A stretch of 64,000 nt of DNA, from the NCBI GenBank assembly GCA_049999805.1, contig JBNGIO010004204.1, positions 1 to 64,000 of the forward strand, given 5' to 3'. Below, one piece after another: positions 37,627 to 51,135 of this stretch (within the stretch, counting starts at the first letter, position 1; every line of letters starts with the position of its first letter). The position numbers and the translations under genes are program-made. The stretch comes from Folioceros fuciformis (lineage: Eukaryota; Anthocerotophyta; Anthocerotopsida; Anthocerotales). The notes beneath the pieces are model-generated. The model worked only from the letters and a program-made list of their open reading frames with translations, had not been told where the DNA came from and did no database searches.

Positions 37627-38055
37627 TGTTTTATCCCTCATGTCCTGGTCCGTCTCCTCTATGGAATACCAATGCCAACAGGGACTACAGACTCATGTTT
37701 GTTTTTTGTCGGAATATGTATTTTTTTATATACGAATATTCTATGGCATCTAAGGAATATTCCTCTACTCTACCCTGCCACATCATCCAACCCTACGTAC
37801 ACACCGTATAGCAATTGTTTTTCAAACATCTCTAACCTCTTTGTGGATCGAAAGAAACATAGTCTTTAAAGAATCGTCCAAGTCCACGACCTTGCTGTCT
37901 CCAGACGAGGTGCTGCGAGATGGACAGCTCAAGGTGCAATTGGAGTAGCAGGAGTGCCTATGGGCAGAGCAAGCACAGCACCAGCATAAGCAAGGTTCCG
38001 GAACTTCCTGCAGCTCAGGGGACGACACCGGCTTTTACCCTGGTCTACTGCCCTC
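37614..38055 (+). repeat. 440-bp direct repeat, copy 1 (left of gypsy relic)
   Basis: Runs from GGGACACCTACTTTG to CTGGTCTACTGCCCTC. Copy 2 is at 40303-40737 in the same orientation, roughly 90 percent similar by eye. The pair brackets a pol fragment as LTRs would, but the boundaries lack the TG...CA ends of LTRs. Confidence 0.8.
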
Positions 38056-40186
38056 ATCAACAACCGTGACAAGGTCAAAATCATCGCAGCTTTCCAATCA
38101 CCGACGACTCTGAAGGAGTTAAGAGGATTCTTGGGTATGGTTGGTTATTACATAAGATTCAACAAGAATTTTGCCAAGAGGGCTGCACCATTGATTAGTT
38201 TGTTGTGGAAGGACTAGGAGTGGGAGTGGACATCGCAAAAGGAGGAAGCATTAACGATATATAGTTCTGATATATGATTAAAGGGTTTATGCTTGATTTA
38301 AGATACGTTGAGTTATGGTTAAATAGTTTATGGTGTCGTTTCGTTAGAGTTACGACTCCAAGTGAAGAGCTACAACGTTTCACATTTTTTAGTTTAATTT
38401 GTGCTATATTTTATAGACACTTACTTCTTCTTTTCTAAGAGAACCAATTATGTAAATGTTTTTATAAAATTAATTGTTTTAATTGTATTTACTTATATTT
38501 CATCAAGCATTTTATGATCTGCGAACAATGCTCATTTCAGTGCCAACGCTCAAGGGACCCGAGTGGAGCAAGAAGTTTCATGTGTATGTCGATGTTTCAG
38601 CCTTTGCGATTGGAGTGGTGCTTAGCCAGCGGGGCGAGAAGAAACGAGATTATTCCATCTACTACGCTGGGAGGCAACTTACCGAGGCAGAGTGGAAATA
38701 CACCACCGCCGAGAGGGAAGCGTTAGGGATGGTGTACTCAGTCAAGAAATTTCAACACTACCTGCTCTCATATGAGTTTGTTTTCCATGTGGACCATTTC
38801 GTACTCAAACACTTGGTGAACAAGGTAGACTTGTTGGGTGACGGTAGATGAGGGCATGGTAGGAAATGAGAAGGGGAGGGTCGGCTTCATTAGACCCACC
38901 TACCAAGAAGTGTTTGAATTCCTGGAAACGGGAGTCATTCTTGTTGATTTGTCGAGGCAGCAGGTGCAGATGTTTGTGCACTACGCAAGACCATTCACTC
39001 GCAACGGGAGTGAGCTGTACAGAATGGGCCCAGATGGGCGAGAGAGACTTTGGGTGACGGGGAAGAAGATTGAGCGGGTACTGACGAGGTTGCATGAGGG
39101 AGAAGCAGGTGGGCACTTCGCTACGCACATCACCTACAAGAAGATGCTAGAGATTGGCTACTGGTGGCCAACCATGTACAAGGACACAACGGAGTTCGTC
39201 ATGAGGTGTGAAGCGTGCCAGAGAGTGGGTAAACCAATAGTGACAACGTAGTGGTCCTTAGTCCCGATTCTGGCTTTAGCTCCATTCGAGAAATGGGGAA
39301 TCGATTTTTTGGGACCTATCCAACCAAAGACTAGGGTCCGATAGAATCAGTACATCTTAGTGGCGACGCACTATTGTACGCAGATGGTGGAAGCGCAACT
39401 TCTTCAGGTTGACACAGCCCATGTGGTAGCTAAGCTTTTATTCAAGCAGGTGATTGCCCGCTATGGTTGTCCCTTGGAGCTGATGAGTGATCGAGAGACA
39501 CATTTTGATAATGAGGTTATCACTCACCTGGTGGAGCATTTCAACGTGCAACATCAACGAACGACTCCCTACAACTCAAAGGCTAATGGACTGACGGAGA
39601 AAGCGAATGGACTTCTGTGCCAAATCCTAAGCAAGCTGACAGTGGAGCACGCCTACGGTTGGGACCTCAAGCTTTACTCGGCACTATGGGCGTACAGGAC
39701 AGCAAAAAGGATCACATTAAAGAGGACGCCTTACTACCTTACCTATGGGCATCACCCGGTGATGCTAGTTGAGTTTGAAGTTCCAACCTTGCGCATTTAG
39801 ACGGAGAAGCGAATGTCAGTGGAGGAGAGCCAACTGGAGCGCCTGGTTAATTTTGTAAGGCACACTGAAAACTGGGAGCAGGCTCTGGAGGCGATGCAGA
39901 AAATGCAGGCAAAACGGAAAGAGTGGCATGATCGCAAGCTGAAGAAACAGGAATGGGTGGTATCTGGAGATTTAGCTCTGTTGTACGACAACAGGTATAT
40001 GCATTTCCTGAGGAAGTTGCATTTGAGGTGGATGGGTCCCTACCAGGTAGTTGAAGTTTTTGCCAACGGCTCCATTTAGTTGTAGCAGTTGGATGGGCAA
40101 CCACTGCCAACTAGAGTCAACGGTTGGCGAGTGAAGAAGTATTATGCATAGGTTGGTGAGGACGCCAACAATTAAGAAGGGGAGTA
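38056..40186 (+). pseudogene. Degenerate Ty3/gypsy retrotransposon pol fragment (RT end, RNase H, integrase)
   Basis: The 5' end is truncated. RT C-terminal text occurs at about 38060-38220 (LRGFLGMVGYY). The RNase H domain (38512-38851) shows SAFAIGVVLSQ and ERE with HYLLSYEF. The integrase zinc-binding domain (38838-39251) has H-H-C-C spacing, ending MRCEACQR. The integrase core (39350-39800) has SDRETHFDNE and LTEKANG, and a GPY/F-type C-terminal module follows (LRWMGPYQVVEVF, about 40025-40075). It is dead: a stop in RT (about 38216), a frameshift near 38840, stops near 39250, 39342 and 39798, and the first catalytic Asp of the core (usually VTDY) replaced by His (VATHY). It is also interrupted by a 252-bp insertion. 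Confidence 0.9.
38246..38511. mobile_element. 252-bp AT-rich insertion with 7-bp target duplication inside gypsy pol
   Basis: AAGCATT flanks the insert at 38246-38252 and 38505-38511. Skipping 38253-38504 plus one copy restores the frame ...EEAFYDLRTML, the expected RT-RNase H linker. The insert is AT-rich, without an ORF or obvious terminal inverted repeats, so it is a small non-autonomous element of unknown class. Confidence 0.75.
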
Positions 40187-40188
40187 TG
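40170..40188 (+). other. Polypurine tract and start of 3' LTR of gypsy relic
   Basis: AATTAAGAAGGGGAGTATG directly after the integrase region is the standard plant Ty3/gypsy end: a purine-rich primer followed by TG. The true 3' LTR would begin at about 40187 (TGTAGAGG). No matching 5' LTR was found in the window. Confidence 0.6.
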
Positions 40189-40302
40189 TAGAGGAAAAAA
40201 ATATTCGGAATCCCCATTTTCAGTGACAGAGTGCGTGAGTCCAAACGAGTCTGTAGTCCCTGTTCGCATTGATATTCCATATAGAGGACGTGAGGGATAA
40301 AA

Positions 40303-40737
40303 GGGACACCTACTTTGTTTTATCCCTCACGTTCCAGTTCGTCTCCTCTATGGAATACCAATGTGAACAGGGACTACAGACTCATGTTTTTTTGTTGGAA
40401 TACGTATTTTATACACGAATATTTTGTGGTGTCTAAGGAATATTCCTCTACTCTACCCTGCCACATCATCTAACCCTAAGTACACATCGTATAGCAAATT
40501 TTTTTAAATATCTCTAATCTCTTTGTGGACCGAAAGGGACATAGTCTTTAAAGAATCGTTCGAGTCCACGTCCTCGCCGTCTCCAGACGAGATGCTGCGT
40601 GATGGGCAGCTCTAGGTGCAGTTGGAGTAGCAGGAGTGCTTATGGGCAGAGCAGGCACAACAACTGCAAAAGCAAGATTCTGGAACTTCCTACAGCTCAA
40701 GGGACGACACCGGCTTTTGCCCTGGTCTACTGCCCTC
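40303..40737 (+). repeat. 440-bp direct repeat, copy 2
   Basis: Same orientation and boundaries as 37614-38055. Directly upstream (about 40247-40301) is an inverted partial copy of its first part, so 40247-40390 forms a large imperfect hairpin (GAGTCTGTAGTCCCTGTTCG against CGAACAGGGACTACAGACTC-like sequence). Confidence 0.8.
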
Positions 40738-41736
40738 GTTCTTTGTGCCCGCGCCCTTCTCGCCGATTGCGGGCACCTCCTTCTTCTCACAGCTCTATAG
40801 TCCGGGATGGACGGTGAGCGGCGGGTGCGGAATCGGAGCCGCGGCGGCGGGCATGCCGGGTCTGAGCTGGATGTAGCAGCTGGGCTCCGTGAGCGGAGCG
40901 GGCGGCCAGTTGCTGCTGCAGGGCTCGCCGCACAAAGTAGGTGTCCCGATCGGTACACCTACCTTGTGCCCTATGACCGAAGCGGGCACAAACGGTATGT
41001 CCTTTATCTTTGCACCGTATACTGCCACACTAAAAGTTCTATGAAAGAACCCTTATCCGTATCGGTATTCCATACTCCTCCACTCACACTCATTCCTTTC
41101 TTTTAGTTAGTTAGGGTGGCGTGCAGCGTGGCTGGGTGTGAGTGCTTGCGAGGGTACGGGGCAGGGAGCCGGTGAGCGAGCGACATTGCTGCAGGCCAAG
41201 GGAGCAGGCGCGCGGGCCTGATTGGTGTAAGCCAAGTGAGCAAGGGAGCGCGCACCCGAGGTCTACAAACAGGGAGAAGGTGGCGGCGATAGTGCGAAGG
41301 GGACTGCGAAACCCTAAAGCAGAGGATGGCAAAGACTCCAGCAGGAGGGGTAGGGGGCAATGTGAAGCCCGTCAACATTGCTGCAAGTATTAAACTTGAG
41401 GCTGTGGGGGATGCGGACCATGCCCACAGCCTTGCCATTGTGCTGTATGAGGGGAATGGCGGCGCACCTGCAAGGCTGCCTTTAGACCTAATCACGGATA
41501 AAAGACACTCTGTATAAACCAAAATGAAGAAAAACAGTGTCCCTTTCGGTCCACAAAGGGGTTAGAGGTAGAGAAAATTTTTTGCTATACGGTGTATATG
41601 TACAGGTAGGGTTGGATGACGTGGCAAGGTAGAGTCGAGGAATATTCCTTAGATACCTTAGAATATTTAAATATAAAATATATATTCTAATTAAAAAATA
41701 TGAATATGTAATCCCTATCCCATCGGTATTTCATAG
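40351..41736. mobile_element. 1.4-kb TIR-bounded unit carrying GC-rich, gene-like DNA
   Basis: The left part of repeat copy 2 (40351-40560, TATGGAATACC...) is matched in reverse complement at about 41540-41736 (...GGTATTTCATA), with shared landmarks such as AAGGAATATTCCTC, ATCCAACCCTA and CTTTGTGGACCGAAAGG. Between the arms is a GC-rich insert (about 40740-41520) unlike the AT-rich arms, with promoter-like sequence and a short ORF. This resembles host DNA carried by a Pack-type TIR element. The right arm of the 3.6-kb unit is nested inside. Confidence 0.5.
41326..41517 (+). CDS. Short hypothetical ORF in transposon-borne GC-rich DNA
   Basis: 63 codons starting ATGGCAAAGACT, preceded by an AAACCCTAAA telo-box at 41309-41318. 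It ends just as the AT-rich inverted arm begins. Not recognised. It could be the first exon of a captured gene or chance. No function can be assigned. Confidence 0.25.
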   Translation: MAKTPAGGVGGNVKPVNIAASIKLEAVGDADHAHSLAIVLYEGNGGAPARLPLDLITDKRHSV

Positions 41737-41763
41737 CATGGTGCGGATGGCGCGGAAGTTTTG

Positions 41764-41828
41764 AATCCATATTTCCTGAAACCGAAAGCAGCTACATTAG
41801 CCGCTTTCGGTTTCAGGAAATATGGATT
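41764..41828. repeat. Hairpin with 26-bp perfect arms
   Basis: AATCCATATTTCCTGAAACC... (41764-41789) is the exact reverse complement of 41803-41828, with a 13-base spacer. It is a foldback or miniature-element-like structure about 310 bp upstream of the RPT6 ATG. Confidence 0.9.
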
Positions 41829-42139
41829 GATTTTTATGGTCTATCCTAAAATTAGGACAGACCCTCTCTCCGCTTTGGTATGCCACGTATTTCACCTTTA
41901 GCTGGCAAACAAACCAAGCCGACACACGAATTGTATTTATTAGCCTTGTCACTTCGGCTTTCCATTTTGATTTTTGACAGTTTCATTGCGAAGTAGTCAG
42001 ACTATTTTATGAAAAGGGAAGCCGGAGCCTCGAGAAACGAAGGGTCCTGTCACAGTGAGCGGCACCTGAATTAGGGTGCAGCGCAACAGAGCAAACCGGG
42101 ACGTAGTGGCAGTCTCAGACCAGTGGAGAGCTGAGCACG

Positions 42140-44190
<2,051 letters not shown>

Positions 44191-44879
44191 AAAGATGCGA
44201 TCATTTTTTTGTACATATATTCCACAGCAGCTTGTCGGGACAGCTTTGTAACTGCAATTACTGGATTGGGTATTGTGAGCGGAGTCCTTATCAGACGACA
44301 CGCCTAGGTACACAAGGCATATTCTTGGTCTGAGGGACGAGGGTGTTCGGCTTGAGGTTGTGGGGATACAGAATATCTGGGGTGTCATCGTCAGGTCTGT
44401 TCCGCCTGGCTTGCTGTTGCCCACCCATTCAAACTCCTGGATCATAGTTAGGCCTACAGCTGGTCCACGGTGGCATGTGCCGAGAAACGCTGAAACAAGC
44501 GCCATACCTTACGTACTGTTCCAGCGTTCCGGTACGAATGTGTCGTCGGAGCTGGTACCTGTCATACACTTTTGCAGCGGATATGAACAAGATTTCGGCA
44601 AGTGGACAACGACTGGAATTGGAGTAGTCAAGTTCAGAATGAACCTAGTGTTCGTACATTACACAAGTTTTGCCGTGCAATTTGCAATTTCAGCTTCCAT
44701 ACAATCTTGCAACTGNNNNNNNNNNNNNNNNNNNNNNNNNNNNNNNNNNNNNNNNNNNNNNNNNNNNNNNNNNNNNNNNNNNNNNNNNNNNNNNNNNNNN
44801 NNNNNNNNNNNNNNNGCGGTTCTCTCAGGCCCACACTCATCTATGCAAAAATACTGGACCAAAGTGGAGTTTTTCAAGT
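44191..44879. other. Convergent 3' flanks with assembly gap
   Basis: RPT6 (plus) and HRLI (minus) end toward each other here. The interval includes the 100-N gap, so its true length is unknown. Likely both 3' UTRs. Confidence 0.7.
44716..44815. other. Assembly gap (100 N)
   Basis: Exactly 100 N, the usual placeholder for a scaffold join of unknown size. Order and orientation of the two sides rest on the assembler. Confidence 0.99.
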
Positions 44880-46359
44880 TCAAAGAACCTTCTTCTTCCT
44901 TCTTGCCCGCAATGCAGCGGATCGTTTCATACCCACGTAGTTCAGCAATGCCCCGAACAAAGCCAAATTCTGCAAAGATAGCCACGAGGAGTTAAGGCAA
45001 ACATACAGGAGGAAGTTAGAAGCCAAACACTTCAAACCACCCGGACCTTCAAGAAATGCGCGAACTCTTGACTGTATTCAAGACTGGCGATTTTGTAGTT
45101 ATAAAAGTCATGCCAAATAGGTGTCACAACCACGAGGAATAACAGCTGCACAGAGAGCGCCGACACAGATCTTAGTTCCCGTCAGCGCTCTCGTTCCACA
45201 TACGCAGCTACGACGGAAAGGAAATCCACAAGCCAAATTCATTTTCGGGTGTACAAATATCGTAATAATCTACTCTCAGCTGCGATTGTCACAGTCGGCT
45301 TACCAAGAGATACGCCCCAAAAATGCTGTCAAAAATGAAAAGGAATCCGCCCACGCCTTCTAACACTATTGCACCCACCAACAGGTGCTTGGCCTGCTCA
45401 GATCAGCTCATTAGTACTGTCGTATGCACCCTTTTGCCACTCCCGGCTAAGACAACAGAATAGTAGAAGGAGCAAGATGCTTACGTCAATCTCTGGCAAC
45501 TGGAAACCAGATCTCTTAAGCACATGCTCCACAAACGAATCCAGTTTCTTATCGGCAAGTGCCCCGGCGCCGGTTGCTTCAAAGCCAACGCTGAGCTGAC
45601 TGATCCTGAGACACACACGTGGACACTTAGGCCAAGAATTTCAACGGTTAAACTAACCCTCAGCAAGTTGGAGGAGGCCCGAATGTAACAGAGTTAGGTC
45701 CGGAACAAGAGCAGAGCTGTTGATTTCGCCCAGTGTTTGCACTCCACCTTGAAGAAGAAAATGGACACAACTCATTCCACATCACCTCCATAACCTCACT
45801 GCTTACTTCGATTCTCATCGGCACTGGCAGTTTCGGTATGCACAAGACTGTAACTGTTGAGGCAAAGGCACCTGCATGCTAAAATCACAGCGGGAGCAGG
45901 CTGAGATGCCACATGTTTTGCTTCAACCAGCAACAAATCCCGCAGTCTCAGATGCGGAAAACGCTGCCCAGGGCCGCGCTAAAGACACCAGACATACAGC
46001 TGCCAGGCAGACAGCGCCTGACCCTACCAGATATGCAGCTGCCCGCAAGACAGTGCATCACCCCCACGCGCGATAACCAGTCTCACAAGACCGATCTGGC
46101 ACGTTGTTCTTTGTGGGTCTCACAGATTGTAGGCGTGCGGAGCAGGGTTGATACACTCCTTGGGAGGCAGCAAAAAAAATCTGGGAAATTGACGACCTAA
46201 ACACACAAGAAACCAAACGCAGCACCAGAAGCAGCGGCAACACAAGCAAGCATCCCACAGCTGGCAAGCTGGGGAAGGAATGTGGACACACTTTTCTACA
46301 GCTGCCAAGATGAAGATGGCGGCAAAGAACAATCGGCCCACGAAGGATATGAAGCCCAT
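44880..46359 (-). CDS. HR-like lesion-inducing (HRLI) family membrane protein, 5 exons
   Basis: Small plant membrane protein of the DoxX-like 'HR-like lesion-inducing protein-related' family (Arabidopsis At1g04340 group). Its molecular role is poorly defined. Exons 46359-46292, 45605-45485, 45393-45304, 45145-45047 and 44969-44880 join in frame to 155 aa, against about 157 in the family. It starts MGFISFVGRLFFAAIFILAA (first membrane helix), then a soluble loop EATGAGALADKKLDSFVEHV, a second helix GAIVLEGVGGFLFIFDSIFG, a third around FLVVVTPIWHDFYNY, and a fourth NLALFGALLNYVGMK, ending in a basic tail RARRKKKVL. The first intron is about 690 bp, long for this window. The tail ends 64 bp from the assembly gap. 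Confidence 0.93.
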
Positions 46360-49300
46360 GTTGGTGACAGTGAGCTAGCGCGTCCAATCCCCCTCCCACG
46401 TCCCTTCAGCTCGAATTCCCACGTAACAATGAGGAAAAACCAAATGCAGGCGCGGCATGAGCCGACCACGAGTCAAAAACTTCGATGTCCTGGGTTTAGG
46501 TACCTACCCGATCTTATCGTTGACAGTGTATTCCAACGGCGCTCATAAGCACGTACAGTCACACAAGCAAAGAATAAGACTGCATACATTCAGAAGAATA
46601 CCATTGAGAGCTTATTAGTTAGGGGAGATCCGAAAAGAAAAAGTAAACAAACAAAAAGCAAAAGAAAGAATTAGAGGATCAAATTGAAAGGAGCCTGTAA
46701 AATGCTTACCCAAGGCAACAAGAGAGATATCCCATAGAGGGCCAAACCAACATCAAAAATCAAACGAATGCCCCTTTGTGGCCAAACCATTACTAAATCA
46801 CACCAACCAAAAGATGAAAACAAAGTATGCGTAAAACTCAAGCCAAGCCACCGGTAAACTATGCCATGTCTACCTACAAATGTGAAACTAGAGTCAGATG
46901 AGCTTTGAACCTTGAGCCTTTAGCTCATAGCTCAAAGCATTGAGTACACAACTCTCAACCACGTAAAAAAGCCAAGACTTTGGTATGACCTCACCTCTAT
47001 TTACAATCACTTTTAAGGTTTTGCTAAGGTGTGCACAATTTATGTTACTTAGAAGATGAGATCTTCTAATTCTAAACCCTACATACTTTGGACCTAGCTA
47101 GCACTTGTTCAAATTAACTTGCTATGTCATGAGTGAGTATTCTTATGCAATCTAGCAATATATGGGAATTCTTTGTTGGATCTCTTTTCGAGACAAAGAT
47201 GATTACTTAATATTAATACATGGAGGTATCTCTTCTTATGGTTTTTTGGCTCATTGAAGTTGTTGTCTTATTTCAGAGAGAATGATCTAAGTCGTGACTA
47301 AGTCATGTCTTTATGTCTCATGAGCTCCTTCATCAACAACAAGATTGAGGAGGATTAATTTTCGCTTCTAGTGGGATGGGATGGAAGATTCTGGAGGCCT
47401 TGAGGAAGGGCAAATGCGAATGGTGGGGTCATAGCATGCTAGGGTAGTGGAGTCAACAAAGGCTATGGAATCGCAAAGGCTTATGAGGGGAAGATCGGCA
47501 ACAAGCATGTTGGTAGATGTTGTCAATGTATGCAAGTTTGGAGTTGTTGAGGGTATGAAGGATATGGATGGAGGTGCAAGCTTTTGAGGTAAAGCAATGA
47601 CACAGGCCCATGTCCCTAGGCACACGTCAAGGGCACCCTCCCCACCACCTCCACAAGGGAAATCGAGGAGTGGGTGCGGCAATCATTGGAAGTCCTCCAA
47701 CATATGCCATCGTAAAAGAGGATGTATCCTTTCAACTTAAGTGTGATAAGTTTGCAAAAGGCATAGCACTTTTGTGAACAACGATTCCCTTTAGGAAATC
47801 CATTCCAATGCTAGTAAAGGCTTGGTCACAAGATAATACACTCAAGTGTTCAAGGTTAAAGTACTATATTCTATGGATGTGAGACTCTCAATTTTGCCAG
47901 CCCAATTGGTGCGCATGGTCAGGGGAATCTTGAACTCAATTGGTCGCATGGTTAGTGGAATGTTGAACTCAATTGGTCGTGTGGACGTGATTCCTAAGGT
48001 AGACTTAGGTTTTTTCTATCTTAAAACTGCCAAGGTTCAGGGTATGAGTGGATTCTTTACCCTCTTTGCCTCTAGAAGTAGTTTTCGAGAATCCAATGGA
48101 TCTCGCAAAGGGCTATTCCCAGCTCTTTGACTATCCAGACCTCTTGCTAAGGTAATATACTTGTAGGTTTCACATTCATCTTCAATAGGACTACACACTA
48201 TGAGCAAGTTTGGGATTTATGGTTTTCAATTTAGATGTCATGAGACAACAAAGATTTCTAGTAGGAGGGATTTGTGTCGCTTTTTTGTACGGTGCTTCAT
48301 TGGTTTGTGAATGTGGTTGCATATTAGAAATGTGTCACCTAGTGGACTGCAAAACCTTTCTTCAGTATGAACACCTCTAGACTTTTTTAGATTATTGGCG
48401 ACTAAATATTGGCCTCACTACTTGTGGCACGCATTGAGAATACTATGGCAAAATGAGATAGGTGGAACAACTTCTTTGAAGATATGAGAAATCAGTCTTG
48501 GACTTCATATGACTCAGCAAAGGAACACATTAGATACAGTAAGCATATCTTCTGCAAACGTAATGTGACTTGAAGCGTTTGTGTCAAACACAACTTTGGA
48601 TTTGCTATATCATGAAGAAGCACACACTTACTATCTTAGAGCTCATACTAGTAATATTTGCCCAAGAGGTTGCCACTGGCAAGGTTTGGATAACAACTCC
48701 AACATTGAGAGCACTATACATTGTCTTATCTAATGGACCCTACTTCTTCTAACAAACTTTTGTGCCAAGGGTGAGAGTCTCTTACCTTTAGAATGGTAGG
48801 GCTTTTGAAGGTGGAGGACGAATCGCACTAGTGATTGAAGCCAAGTTTGAGGCCCCTCATTAGATCTTTCAGATCTTGAAGTCCAAGAGAGTACTGGATT
48901 TGGCAAAACCACCCTTGCAGGTGCACCCTATTAGTGGTGTGGAGATATTTCTGCACCTCATTAACCATAGTAGGGTGTAAGCATGCTTTAGTGCTCACTT
49001 TAGTGGGAAATGGGTAAAATACATTTATTTTTTCCTCTTTAGTTTTAAGAAAATTTAATTAACTATTTGTGACTTGAATAAGATTGAATATTTTATAGCC
49101 AATAGGTGATAGGTAGTTAATGGTCCTCTTAAATTAGATTAATCATCAAATGAATAAAATATAGTAAATTAAATAAAGTAATGTTCAGGTGATATATCTA
49201 TTCATGTATGGCCCCTTTGTTGAGCAACCGACAAAATCACAAATGGTCTCTTTCTAAGTGTGTGTGCTGGGCGTGGGGAAAGGTGTGCTTGCTAGGCGGG

Positions 49301-51135
49301 AGGAAACTTGAACCCATGGCGGATCATTGGTGACCTAGCAGTTTGGCAAGATGCGCAGCCATGGCAAACATGCTTAGATGCAGAGTGTGACGGGAAAAGG
49401 CCGTGGCAAGCATGCATGGATCCAAAAGTGTGCTGGGAAATCGTAGTAGGGTGCGTTGAATCGATCGCAGGCTGACCGTCGTTGAGTCAAATCTGGTCGT
49501 GCATTTGTCTGATGGAACCTAGATCTAGCCGCGAGTGGAGTACCTAAGTGATGTTGCTGATCAAGCTTGCTGCTGCAACTGCCTTCATTCCATGGCGACC
49601 ATAGATGGTGAGTAGGCACACCTCATCCACCACATCTCTTACCCAATGATGAATAGGCTCACCCAACGGCCTTTTGCAGCCCAACTACTTAACGATTCCA
49701 GCTGCAAGGGCCTTAGCAGCCCATGCTTTTCTCTTCCATGTATTCAGTTATAGTGCAGGCACGATGTATGCCATATGCATGCATTCTGAGGTTTTTTCAG
49801 AATCCGGTCTCTTTGATTCTATCCTTGTAGCCACATGCCTTTGCCTATGCAGGTTTTCGTGCATTATGGTCTGCGTTTCGGAACCGAGAATTGCTATGAT
49901 CAAGTGGTTTTGCATGTGTCATTTCGTTTGAGGCTCGGAAGGACGTCCTTGCATTTGAGGGTTGCCAAATTCCCTGGTTTTATGTGTGGCAGATACATGT
50001 GTAAGTATTTGGACAACTCGAGTGTGAGGATGTGCTGCATTGCTAGCAAGGTCCAAACGATAGGTGAAATGCTCCGCCTACTTGTTGATTGTGGGGCAGG
50101 ATTGAGTTTTTGGTATGACTAGCATAAGTTGCAAGAGGATGATAACTGTAGAGGCGTTTTGGGTCTTTGTATTAGGACTGTTTGCTCATAGAGGTGTGGT
50201 TGTGTTTAGCGAGCTGGCTTGCCAACTTTTGCACCTGATTCTCATAGAGGGGTAGATGTGTTTAGGTTTGAGGCTTGCCAACTTCCCTGGTTTTGTGTGA
50301 AGCAAACACAATTGAATCGCAATACTATTGCGATTCAACTTTGAGAGCACTTTCAAGAGCATCTTCACCCCTAGTTATTTGCAATTGTCACTCCATATAG
50401 TTGTAAGTTGACAACCTTTGGTATACTAGCAGTTATTTAGTGTTACCCGTATTGGATGGCCATATAGGTGGATGGTTAAGAATGCCTTTAACATTATCTT
50501 TAGGGTTGTCATTTTTTTGAACTTAAGAATGCAAGCATACACCTGGTCTCCAAGAGCACGATGGATTATGCTCTTGGAGGTCAATCCATAGGCTCCCTTT
50601 TAGATTGAGTGGCATATAAGTAAAATAATTTGACTAAAGTTTATATTTTTGAAATAAATATTTAAGACAATAAAACTTAAGTTCTTTAAAAATATACATT
50701 ATTAAAAGAGAAACATTTCACGAGAACTCTAGATCTATGTATGTAGTGAGGTATGTTCTAGTCTTAGATATTTAATTCCTTGGAACCTTGTTTGCAACAA
50801 TCCTCTTGATTATGACAACTTGGATTCATAGTGTAAAATTAAAAGTAAGCTTTATAAAGGAGATCTACAACAAAGAGAGGTACACTAAGGCCTAACTAGG
50901 AATGTGAGTGGCAAAGTAAACTCTCTATTATTACTCTTATTTGCAGCAAGACGAACACAAAAGGTGTTAGTTAAAGACTTGTTATCGTTGGAAGGGTTTA
51001 TTGGGAGAAATAAGGCACAATTTAAGACAATGCCAACTAAGCTTGTACGCATGCTATAAAAAGCAAATGCTTAACGCTGCTTTTACCAAACTAGTTGAGC
51101 TTGTGAACATGTTATGTAAAGGCAAGTTTGAATAA
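46360..51135. other. AT-rich gene-poor region with no identified gene
   Basis: About 4.8 kb. 46360-46600 is the presumed HRLI promoter. Beyond it I see only short, interrupted open frames on both strands without recognisable domains, AT-rich spacer (49000-49200, 50600-50900) and small palindromes. Much of it is probably old, decayed transposon sequence, but no diagnostic domain survives. Confidence 0.5.
50312..50338. repeat. 27-bp near-perfect palindrome
   Basis: TTGAATCGCAAT at the left is mirrored by ATTGCGATTCAA at the right around a 3-base centre. A second, spaced one with 10-bp arms (TCCAAGAGCA / TGCTCTTGGA) lies at about 50549-50578. Confidence 0.8.

Larger units (their letters stand above)
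37483..41078. mobile_element. 3.6-kb unit bounded by ~145-bp terminal inverted repeats
   Basis: The left arm (about 37483-37626, starting GTATGGAATACGGATAC) and the right arm (about 40935-41078, ending TCGGTATTCCATAC) are reverse complements over about 145 bp, with some mismatches. Both include the GCCCGCTTCGGTCATAGGGC stretch. This is the architecture of a TIR DNA transposon or foldback element. No transposase is visible inside. The interior is a gypsy pol relic and a 440-bp direct repeat. I found no clear target-site duplication. Confidence 0.6.

Noticed and set aside
37614-40737. The 440-bp direct repeats as the LTRs of a complete gypsy element
   Set aside because: They lack TG...CA ends. 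The polypurine tract at 40170-40186 places the real 3' LTR start at about 40187, ahead of copy 2, and there is no primer-binding site after copy 1.
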